Positions 1-5,010 of a DNA stretch of 5,010 bases are shown here, in pieces. A program made the translations under genes and the position numbers. Origin of the DNA: Hydrogenophilales bacterium RIFOXYD1_FULL_62_11. GTDB taxonomy: Bacteria; Pseudomonadota; Gammaproteobacteria; Burkholderiales; Thiobacillaceae. The stretch lies in contig MGZO01000091.1 in assembly GCA_001802655.1 (NCBI GenBank), positions 59,836 to 64,845 of the forward strand, written 5' to 3'. The notes beneath the pieces are model-generated. The model was given only the letters and a program-made list of their open reading frames with translations. It was not told the DNA's origin and made no database searches. Numbering within the stretch: position 1 is the stretch's first letter; every line of letters starts with the position of its first letter.

Positions 1-33
1 AGCCCGGCGTACAAACCTGCGAGCGACAAGTAA
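1..33 (+). CDS. C-terminal end of a probable antitoxin gene (partial, 5' end outside window)
   Basis: An open frame enters from the left edge and ends at TAA (31-33), giving the last ten residues SPAYKPASDK. The stop lies four bases before the ATG of the vapC-type toxin gene. That tight spacing is what is expected of an antitoxin gene placed directly upstream of its toxin in a type II TA operon. Only ten residues are visible and they carry no recognisable motif, so the antitoxin family (AbrB-, Phd- or RHH-type VapB) cannot be told. The assignment rests on position alone, and the reading frame is inferred from the stop codon. Confidence 0.45.
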   Translation, partial: SPAYKPASDK

Positions 34-37
34 GCCC

Positions 38-433
38 ATGCGCTACTTGCTCGACACCAACATCTGCGTCCATCTTATCCAGCGCCATCCGCCCGACCTG
101 CTACGCCGCTTCCAGGAATTCGATTACGGCGATCTGGTGATCTCGGTCGTCACCCTTGCTGAATTGCGACACGGCGTCGAACGCGATCCCAGCATCAAGC
201 GTGAAGCCGAACGCGCACTGGCTGACCTACTCGCCTACTTGCCCGTGCTGCCGCTTGATAACTCCGTTGCGGTGCAATACGGCGTTTTAGCCGCCGCAGT
301 GCGTGACCGCCGCCGCGACGCGCTGGACCGGCTGATCGCTGCGCACGCTGCAAGCCTCGGCCTAACGCTCATCACCAACAACGAAGCGGATTTCAGGGGT
401 TACCCCGGCCTCGTTGTTGAAAACTGGGTGTGA
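38..433 (+). CDS. vapC: VapC-type PIN-domain ribonuclease toxin of a type II TA system
   Basis: This is a complete 131-residue protein, the usual VapC length, made of a single PIN domain. PIN toxins are Mg2+-dependent ribonucleases that cut RNA (often tRNA or rRNA) and stop translation unless bound by their antitoxin. The acidic residues of the family are visible: D6 in the N-terminal LLDTN motif, E42 in TLAELRHG, D97 in DALDRLIAAHA, and D118 after LITNNEADF. The C-terminal run ending in GLVVENWV is also typical. The protein has no signal peptide or membrane segment, so it should be cytoplasmic. The start ATG is chosen because LLDTN must lie at the extreme N-terminus. There is no strong Shine-Dalgarno sequence, and the upstream stop is only four bases away, which suggests translational coupling to the antitoxin. 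The substrate cannot be predicted from the sequence. Confidence 0.93.
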   Translation: MRYLLDTNICVHLIQRHPPDLLRRFQEFDYGDLVISVVTLAELRHGVERDPSIKREAERALADLLAYLPVLPLDNSVAVQYGVLAAAVRDRRRDALDRLIAAHAASLGLTLITNNEADFRGYPGLVVENWV

Positions 434-478
434 GCCGCTCCATCGTCTAACTGTTATCCATCCGCCGCCGGAGACCCC

Positions 479-3181
479 ATGCGCACCGAAACCCCCGTCA
501 CGCTGTATCTCAAGGACTACGCCCCGCCCACTTGGCTGATCGATACGGTCGATTTGCATGTGGCAATTTTCGAGGGCCACGCCGAAGTCAGAACCCGTCT
601 CGCCTGCCGCCGCAATCCGGCGACGTTGGCCGGCCCGCTGGTGCTGAATGGCGAGGCGCTGGAACGGGTGAGCCTGACGCTCGACGGCGTCCAACTTGAC
701 CCGGCGCGTTACACCTGTGCCGACGATTTGTTGACTATTTCCGGCCCGCTGCCCGATACGTTCCAGCTTGAAACCACGGTGCGCATTCATCCGGATCAGA
801 ACACCCAGCTCTCCGGCCTGTATCGTTCCAAAGACGGCTATTTCACCCAGTGCGAGGCGGAGGGCTTCCGCCGCATTACCTTCTTCCCCGACCGACCGGA
901 CGTGATGGCGATATTCCGCTGCACGGTGGAAGCCGACCGCGCGCGTTTTCCGCATCTGCTGTCCAACGGCAATCCCGTCGCAGCCGGCGCGTGCGACGAC
1001 GACACGGCACGGCACTGGGTGCGCTGGGAAGACCCCTTCCCCAAACCCGCGTATCTGTTCGCGCTGGTCGCGGCCAAGCTCGACGTGCTCGAAGACAGCT
1101 TCACCACCGCGTCGGGGCGCCCGGTCAAGCTGGAAATCTACGTCGAACCCGGCAAGCTCGACCAGTGCGACCACGCGATGGCGGCACTGAAAAAAGCCAT
1201 GCGCTGGGACGAGCAGCGCTTCGGCCTGGAATACGACCTCGACCGGTACATGATCGTCGCCGTCGGCGACTTCAACATGGGGGCGATGGAGAACAAAGGC
1301 CTCAACATCTTCAACACCAAGTACGTGCTGGCGCGCCCAGACACCGCGACCGACGCCGACTACCAGGGCATCGACCGCGTGGTGGCGCACGAGTATTTCC
1401 ACAACTGGAGCGGCAACCGCGTGACCTGCCGCGACTGGTTTCAGCTGTCGCTGAAGGAAGGCCTCACCGTGTTCCGCGACCAGGAATTCGGCGCCGACAC
1501 GCATTCGCGCGCGGTCACCCGCATCCAGGAAGTGCGCGGCCTGCGCATCGGCCAGTTCCCCGAAGACGCGGGGCCGATGGCGCACCCGATCCGGCCCGCC
1601 TCCTACGCCGAGATCAACAATTTCTACACCGCCACCGTCTACAACAAGGGCGCGGAAGTCATCCGCATGATGCACACCCTGCTCGGGCGCGACGGCTTCC
1701 GGAGCGGCATGGATCTGTACTTTGAGCGCCACGACGGCCAGGCCGTCACCTGCGACGATTTCGTCGCGGCAATGCAGGACGCGAGTGGGGTCAGCCTCGC
1801 GCAGTTCCGCCGCTGGTACGCGCGCGCCGGCACGCCGCGCCTGCATGCCACGGGCACGTACGACGCCGCGACCCGGCGCTACACGCTCACGCTCACCCAG
1901 CACCTCGCGCCCACCGCCTACGAAAAGCGGCTGGCCGAATCGGGACAGCCCGTGGTCGAAGGCGTGCTGCATATTCCCGTCGCGCTCGGCCTGGTGTTGC
2001 CTGATGGCCGGGACGCGCCGCTGCAACTCGCCGGCGAGCCCGAGGCCGTCGGCACCCCGCGCGTGCTGTCGCTCACCAAGCCCACGCAGACCTTCGTCTT
2101 CGAAGGCATTCCCGCCGCGCCCGTCGCCTCGCTGCTGCGCGATTTCTCCGCGCCAGTGCTGCTCGAATTCGAACAGACTGATGCCGAACTCGCGCACCTG
2201 ATGGCGCACGACTCCGACGCCTTCAATCGCTGGGAAGCCGGACAACGGCTGGCGACACGTGTCCTGCTCGCCGGCATCGCGGCGGGCGGCGACGGCAGCG
2301 ACTGGATTCCCGACGCCTTCGTCGCCGCCTGCGGCCGCGTGCTCGATGACGGTTTGAACTGCGACCCCGCGCTCGCCGCCGAAGCGCTCAACCTGCCCGC
2401 CGAAGCCGTGCTCGCCGAAGCGGTGGTCGCCCTTGGCGGCACCATCGACCCCGAAGCCATCCACACCACGCGCGTGAATCTGCGCCGCCACCTTGCCGCC
2501 CGCCTGCGCGACAAACTCGAAACTGTGTGGACCGCCCTCGCCCCCACCGCCGCCTACGCCCCCGACGGCGCACAGGTCGGCCAGCGCGCGCTGCGAAACG
2601 CCTGCCTCGCTTATCTGGCGGAAAGTGATGCCGGGTATTTGAAGGCATCAGTCGTGCCGCACCTCACCGTCCAACTCATGCCCGGCGGCAACATGACCGA
2701 CGAAATCGCCGCGCTGGCAACGCTCGCCAACCTTGACCTGCCCGAACGAAAAGCGGCGCTCGCCGACTTTTACGCGCGCTGGCAAACCGAAGCCCTGGTC
2801 ATCGACAAATGGTTTGCAGTGCAGGCCACCTCGCGCCTGCCCGGCACCGTCGCGCACGTACGCGCACTGATGCAACACCCCGCCTTCGACCTAAAAAACC
2901 CCAACCGCGTCTATGCCCTGATCCGCGGCTTCTGCGGCGCCAACCCGCGTCACTTCCATGCCGCCGACGGCAGCGGCTACGCCTTGGCTGCCGACGTAAT
3001 CAGCGAATTGCAGGCCATGAACCCGCAGGTCGCCTCACGCATCGCCCGCAGCTTCGACCGCTGGCGGCAGTTCGACGCCGGGCGACAGGCGCATGCGCGC
3101 GCCGCGCTGGAGCGCATCGCGGCGGTCGAGGGGCTGGCGAAGGATGTAGCGGAGGTGGTGGGGAATGCGTTGAAGACTTGA
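479..3181 (+). CDS. pepN: Aminopeptidase N, M1-family zinc metallopeptidase
   Basis: This is a 900-residue PepN-type enzyme that removes N-terminal amino acids from peptides in the cytoplasm as a late step of protein turnover. Compared from memory with E. coli PepN (870 residues), the active site is complete and shifted by +7: the exopeptidase motif GAMEN at 268-272, preceded by M267; the zinc site HEYFH at 304-308 (ligands H304 and H308, catalytic E305); the third ligand E327 in LSLKEG; and the transition-state tyrosine Y388 in TVYNKG. Q124 and E126 in TQCEAEGF match the substrate N-terminus-binding residues. Domains in order are an N-terminal beta domain (to about 200), a thermolysin-like catalytic domain (about 200-450), a small beta domain (to about 555) and a helical C-terminal domain with the conserved NPNR and DGSGY stretches. 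GGAGA at 470-474, four bases before the ATG, supports the start. The gene follows vapC by 45 bases and may be partly read from that operon. No frameshift or missing residue is seen. Confidence 0.98.
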   Translation: MRTETPVTLYLKDYAPPTWLIDTVDLHVAIFEGHAEVRTRLACRRNPATLAGPLVLNGEALERVSLTLDGVQLDPARYTCADDLLTISGPLPDTFQLETTVRIHPDQNTQLSGLYRSKDGYFTQCEAEGFRRITFFPDRPDVMAIFRCTVEADRARFPHLLSNGNPVAAGACDDDTARHWVRWEDPFPKPAYLFALVAAKLDVLEDSFTTASGRPVKLEIYVEPGKLDQCDHAMAALKKAMRWDEQRFGLEYDLDRYMIVAVGDFNMGAMENKGLNIFNTKYVLARPDTATDADYQGIDRVVAHEYFHNWSGNRVTCRDWFQLSLKEGLTVFRDQEFGADTHSRAVTRIQEVRGLRIGQFPEDAGPMAHPIRPASYAEINNFYTATVYNKGAEVIRMMHTLLGRDGFRSGMDLYFERHDGQAVTCDDFVAAMQDASGVSLAQFRRWYARAGTPRLHATGTYDAATRRYTLTLTQHLAPTAYEKRLAESGQPVVEGVLHIPVALGLVLPDGRDAPLQLAGEPEAVGTPRVLSLTKPTQTFVFEGIPAAPVASLLRDFSAPVLLEFEQTDAELAHLMAHDSDAFNRWEAGQRLATRVLLAGIAAGGDGSDWIPDAFVAACGRVLDDGLNCDPALAAEALNLPAEAVLAEAVVALGGTIDPEAIHTTRVNLRRHLAARLRDKLETVWTALAPTAAYAPDGAQVGQRALRNACLAYLAESDAGYLKASVVPHLTVQLMPGGNMTDEIAALATLANLDLPERKAALADFYARWQTEALVIDKWFAVQATSRLPGTVAHVRALMQHPAFDLKNPNRVYALIRGFCGANPRHFHAADGSGYALAADVISELQAMNPQVASRIARSFDRWRQFDAGRQAHARAALERIAAVEGLAKDVAEVVGNALKT

Positions 3182-3405
3182 TTGCAGGGGACGCGCGTCA
3201 CCCGTACTGAGCGATGCAAGTGTTTGTTTTGGCCTTCGCAGTCACCGGAGGGAGCGCATAATCCGGCCGGTCATCGGTCTCCTTTTTCATTACTAACAAC
3301 CGGACCTGGCGCGGAGAATAAGCATAAAAGCCAACTGGCCAAGCCACCATGCGCACTGCCTCCATAATTTATGAATATCTTGGCTAATTGAGCCCTTGAA
3401 TAACT
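3182..3405. other. Noncoding gap between pepN and the TIR/SEFIR gene
   Basis: Together with the next entry this makes a 238-base gap with no convincing gene, tRNA or CRISPR. It starts just after the pepN stop and includes a 10-base palindrome, GACGCGCGTC, at 3190-3199. That palindrome lacks a following T-tract and so is not a good terminator. GC content falls toward the right, and 3360-3405 is AT-rich with a small inverted repeat CATAA-T-TTATG at 3363-3373. A short open frame at 3182-3367 is not credible as a gene because it has no ribosome site and a low-complexity composition. No promoter with well-matched -35 and -10 hexamers was found for the next gene, although one must exist here unless that gene is read from pepN. 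Confidence 0.6.
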
Positions 3406-3412
3406 GTTAGGC
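3384..3412 (+). other. Possible 3' half of an integron attC recombination site (relic or coincidence)
   Basis: The segment ends in GTTAGGC (3406-3412), an exact match to the attC core consensus GTTRRRY. It is preceded by CTTGAATAACT (3395-3405), similar to the L' box and spacer region of aadA-type attC sites as remembered. The ATG of the next gene follows after seven bases, the usual placement of a cassette gene after the preceding attC. Against this, no RYYYAAC core with a complementary L'' box can be found in the 130 bases upstream, so a complete foldable attC is not shown. The AGG within the core may also act as the weak ribosome-binding site of the downstream gene. This is inferred and could be chance. 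Confidence 0.33.
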
Positions 3413-3419
3413 ATCGCAA

Positions 3420-4349
3420 ATGCAGGATTCTGTTCCGCCAAAGGTTTTTCTCTCCTATTCATGGGAGAACGACGAACACAAAGCATGGGTTCGCGCCCTC
3501 GCCGAGCGCCTCACGCAAAATGGTGTCGAAGTCAGGCTCGATCAGTGGCACATATCTCCCGGTCAAAGTCTGACTCAGTTTATGGAGGCAGAAGTCAGTG
3601 CGTGCGGATTCGTTGTGGTGATCTGTACAAAGGACTACGCACGGAAGTCGCTTGCACGTGCCGGTGGTGTCGGCTACGAGCAGCAGATCATCACGGGCAA
3701 TATTGTTGCAGGCCGACCGAGAGAGAACTTCATTCCTGTGGTGCGAGACGGAGAGTTCACACCCGGACCAGAATGTTCTATTCCTGGCCCGTTCCTCGGA
3801 ATCTACGCAGTTGATATGCGGAATGGTGTAGACGCTGACGCCTCTGCTGAACTTCTGCTTCGGACTCTCTACAAAGTGCCAGCATTCAATCCGCCTGCAA
3901 TCGGCAGTCGCCCAAGCTTTGCTTCGCAAGGCAATGGTGAACAAGAAGTTGAGGATGAATCAGAGGAAATACGCTTGCCTGTGCTCGACATCGACGGCTA
4001 TCACCTTGAGAGTGGACTCGCTAGCCACCACAGGTGGCCGAAGACCTTTGAGATACCCGACGAGTCCGAGCGTCGCGGCCTTGTAGACGGCGACATCGTT
4101 AAGCTGATATTTGACATCCAAGTGGAGGAGCACCCTGAATTTGGCGGAATTTCTAGCGAACGCATGTGGGTGATCGTACGTGGGCGGTCCGGCCCTTACT
4201 ACATCGGAGAGCTAAACAACGTACCCGCCTGCTCGGACGAGCAGAATCACTTGCAAGCAGGTGATCAGGTCGTTTTTCTCCCGGAACACGTCATCTCCAT
4301 CCTCTCGCGAGGTGGTGCAGAGATTACCGTCGATGATGACGACGCCTAA
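3420..4349 (+). CDS. TIR/SEFIR-like domain protein with C-terminal DUF2314-like domain, candidate antiphage effector
   Basis: This is a 309-residue protein with no signal peptide or membrane segment. Residues about 6-155 form a bacterial TIR/SEFIR-type domain: KVFLSYSWEND at 8-18 (strand A and BB-loop side), VEVRLDQWHISPG at 36-48, FMEAEV at 54-59, VVVICTKDY at 65-73, GGVGYEQ at 82-88 and the FIPVV strand at 104-108. E56, E58 and E87 are candidates for the glutamate that TIR NADases need, but which one cannot be fixed by eye. A linker rich in glutamate (about 172-184) leads to a second domain (about 205-296) with ERMWVIV, IGELNNVP and LQAGDQVVFLPEHVISI, which resembles DUF2314. The tail is acidic (DDDDA). 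Bacterial TIR and SEFIR proteins are known from antiphage defence, often through NAD+ depletion. That role here is inference, and no partner gene is adjacent. GC is about half and ATA codons occur at I45, I184, I212 and I230, unlike pepN, which suggests acquisition. The only visible ribosome site is a weak AGG at 3409-3411. Confidence 0.88.
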   Translation: MQDSVPPKVFLSYSWENDEHKAWVRALAERLTQNGVEVRLDQWHISPGQSLTQFMEAEVSACGFVVVICTKDYARKSLARAGGVGYEQQIITGNIVAGRPRENFIPVVRDGEFTPGPECSIPGPFLGIYAVDMRNGVDADASAELLLRTLYKVPAFNPPAIGSRPSFASQGNGEQEVEDESEEIRLPVLDIDGYHLESGLASHHRWPKTFEIPDESERRGLVDGDIVKLIFDIQVEEHPEFGGISSERMWVIVRGRSGPYYIGELNNVPACSDEQNHLQAGDQVVFLPEHVISILSRGGAEITVDDDDA

Positions 4350-4350
4350 C
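4344..4350 (+). other. attC R''-like core (GCCTAAC) overlapping the stop of the TIR/SEFIR gene
   Basis: GCCTAAC matches the attC R'' consensus RYYYAAC and is the exact inverse of GTTAGGC found just before the gene. Its TAA is the stop codon of the gene, a common arrangement in integron cassettes. No matching GTTRRRY core occurs in the following 150 bases (GTTGCTT and GTTCAGA both fail), so a whole attC is absent. It may be a relic or coincidence. Confidence 0.3.
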
Positions 4351-4393
4351 CCTTCTCTACAGACTTTGCCTCCGCGTCAAGAAAAACGCTTCT

Positions 4394-4423
4394 AACGCCC
4401 GGTGAAACCGGGCGTTGCTTTTT
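4394..4423 (+). terminator. Rho-independent terminator, possibly bidirectional
   Basis: A perfect 10-base-pair stem, AACGCCCGGT (4394-4403) with ACCGGGCGTT (4407-4416), encloses the loop GAA and is followed after GC by five T residues (4419-4423). It lies 44 bases after the TIR/SEFIR stop codon and would end that transcript. On the other strand the stem is followed, after a short gap, by a T-run (the complement of AAAAA at 4382-4386), so it may also stop transcription coming from the convergent parE-type gene. Confidence 0.8.
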
Positions 4424-4465
4424 GCTCTTCACTACCCCTGCAAACTCAAAAAAATAGAATAAATA

Positions 4466-4481
4466 GGGTCAGTTCAGACCC
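4466..4481. repeat. Short palindrome GGGTC-N6-GACCC, possible dispersed repeat copy
   Basis: GGGTC (4466-4470) and GACCC (4477-4481) are perfect inverted arms around AGTTCA. An AT-rich stretch with a run of seven A residues (4448-4454) lies to the left, and the end of the ParE-type gene is 17 bases to the right. Similar GGGTC/GACCC palindromes occur as dispersed intergenic repeats in beta- and gammaproteobacterial genomes as far as I recall. A single copy is visible here, so repeat status is unproven. Confidence 0.4.
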
Positions 4482-4498
4482 CATATGCGCAGTGGACA

Positions 4499-4882
4499 TC
4501 ACGCCCTGGGCCACAGCCGTGCGAAGTCAAACGAAAGCTGGCGGTGATGCCGGATGGACAACAGGAAAACCGTGGCGTCGGTTTCCGATGCGGTGTACAG
4601 CATGAGGTAGTCGCCATGCAGGTATTCGCGCAGAGCCTGGGCGGCGCCGGCCGGCAGCGCGGCGAGTTGGGCCAGCGCTTCGGCCGATTGGGGCAGACTG
4701 TCCAGGTAGCGCCGGCCGATGCGCGGATAGCGGCTCAGGTTGGGGATGACCGAGGCGCGCAACTCGGCCAGCAGCGTATCGAAGGCGAGACCCGCGCCGG
4801 CTTCCAGCAGGAAGGCTTCGACGGCGTCGAGGCGTTTCAGGAAGCTCGCGGTCAGTTCGACCCGGTACAGGTGTTCAGCCAC
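4499..4882 (-). CDS. RelE/ParE-family toxin of a type II TA system
   Basis: With a GTG start at 4882 the product is 127 residues, slightly longer than the classical ParE of about 100. It shows the ParE/RelE layout: an N-terminal strand and helix (YRVELTASFLKRLDAVEAF), a second helix with LLAELRASVIPNL, the conserved turn YPRIGRRYL at 52-60, an inserted Ala/Leu-rich segment (about 65-85), then REYLHGDYLMLY and the C-terminal strand FLLSIRHHRQLSFDF. Family members inhibit gyrase (ParE) or cleave ribosome-bound mRNA (RelE); which applies cannot be told here. The frame stays open upstream to the window edge, but GTG 4882 is preferred: it overlaps the antitoxin stop by 8 bases, GGAA lies just before it, and the upstream translation reads as a proline- and serine-rich shadow of the antitoxin gene. 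It converges on the TIR/SEFIR gene. Confidence 0.9.
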   Translation of the reverse strand: MAEHLYRVELTASFLKRLDAVEAFLLEAGAGLAFDTLLAELRASVIPNLSRYPRIGRRYLDSLPQSAEALAQLAALPAGAAQALREYLHGDYLMLYTASETDATVFLLSIRHHRQLSFDFARLWPRA

Positions 4883-5010
4883 GCTTCCGGGTGGACTTGC
4901 CCGCGTTGGACGATTTGGCGGAACCTGTCGCGGCCCGGCGCTGTTGCATCTGTGCGATGGCGCCATCGGCCTCGAAGGTCCGTCCGGCGGCGATGTCAGC
5001 CAGACCACGG
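4875..5010 (-). CDS. Antitoxin partner of the ParE-type toxin (partial, 5' end outside window)
   Basis: Reading leftward from the window edge, a frame offset from the toxin frame gives 44 residues, beginning RGLADIAAGRTFEADGAIAQ and continuing MQQRRAATGS, then a lysine- and arginine-rich tail ending STRKRG and TGA (4877-4875). The pattern GLADI-AGRT-ADxAIAxMQ-RR is that of short antitoxins encoded with ParE-type toxins, in which this C-terminal part wraps the toxin. Its TGA lies inside the GTGGCTGA overlap with the toxin start, a clear sign of translational coupling. The N-terminal DNA-binding part, which would autoregulate the operon promoter, is outside the window, so the fold class (RHH/ParD or Phd-like) is not determined. 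The basic Ser/Lys-rich tail is unlikely to be conserved. Confidence 0.78.
   Translation of the reverse strand, partial: RGLADIAAGRTFEADGAIAQMQQRRAATGSAKSSNAGKSTRKRG

Noticed and set aside
445..451. GTCTAAC after vapC, which matches the attC R'' consensus RYYYAAC
   Set aside because: No L'' box complement follows, and the adjacent GTTATCC fails GTTRRRY. A paired core would have to lie inside pepN, so a chance match is more likely.
455..463. TTATCCATC resembling a DnaA box
   Set aside because: Only seven of nine bases match TTATCCACA, it is a single copy, and there is no origin context.
850..1725. 291-residue + strand frame inside pepN
   Set aside because: Arginine- and proline-rich out-of-frame translation of pepN with no family motif. 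The pepN frame is intact across it.
362..2491. Long 709-residue open frame antisense to pepN on the - strand
   Set aside because: It is a typical GC-rich shadow: low-complexity His/Val/Gly/Arg-rich translation, no recognisable domain, and lying almost wholly over a certain pepN gene.
3190..3199. GACGCGCGTC palindrome just after pepN as a terminator
   Set aside because: The self-complementary 10-mer leaves no loop and there is no T-tract directly after it.
3459..3944. 161-residue - strand frame antisense to the TIR/SEFIR gene
   Set aside because: It lies entirely over a gene with clear domain motifs and has no recognisable domain of its own.
4391..4420. Stem-loop TCTAACGCCCGG...CCGGGCGTTGC considered as a compact attC
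   Set aside because: The candidate cores TTCTAAC and GTTGCTT do not fit RYYYAAC and GTTRRRY, and the element is far shorter than known attC sites. The T-run after the stem fits a terminator better.
4402..4605. 67-residue + strand frame spanning the terminator and the end of the ParE-type gene
   Set aside because: It runs through a terminator stem and overlaps a well-supported opposite-strand gene. It has no ribosome site and no recognisable content.

Overview
The window is GC-rich chromosomal DNA from a proteobacterium. The aminopeptidase N gene and the GC-rich toxin-antitoxin genes best suit a betaproteobacterium, but this is inferred from protein character, not from a marker gene. One conserved housekeeping gene (pepN) sits among accessory genes: toxin-antitoxin (TA) modules at both ends and a likely acquired TIR/SEFIR-type gene between pepN and the right-hand module.

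Layout. Positions 1-433 hold the end of a probable antitoxin gene and a complete VapC-type PIN-domain toxin, both on the + strand. After a 45-base gap, pepN (479-3181, +) encodes a complete M1-family aminopeptidase N with all catalytic motifs. A 238-base noncoding gap follows (3182-3419), lower in GC, ending in a sequence that resembles the 3' half of an integron attC site. The gene at 3420-4349 (+) encodes a TIR/SEFIR-like domain fused to a C-terminal domain resembling DUF2314. A strong stem-loop terminator (4394-4423) and a short GGGTC/GACCC palindrome (4466-4481) follow. On the - strand, running toward the TIR gene, is a ParE/RelE-family toxin (4499-4882) overlapping by 8 bases an antitoxin gene that runs off the right edge (4875-5010).

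How the genes relate. The two TA modules are self-contained and on opposite strands. PepN is a general cytoplasmic peptidase with no evident functional link to its neighbours. The TIR/SEFIR gene is the most interesting item. Its composition (about half GC, several ATA codons) differs from pepN (about two thirds GC or more by hand sampling). It is bracketed by GTTAGGC just before its start codon and GCCTAAC overlapping its stop codon, the arrangement of an integron gene cassette, although neither attC site is complete here. The simplest reading is an acquired candidate defence effector next to a housekeeping gene in a region that collects TA modules.
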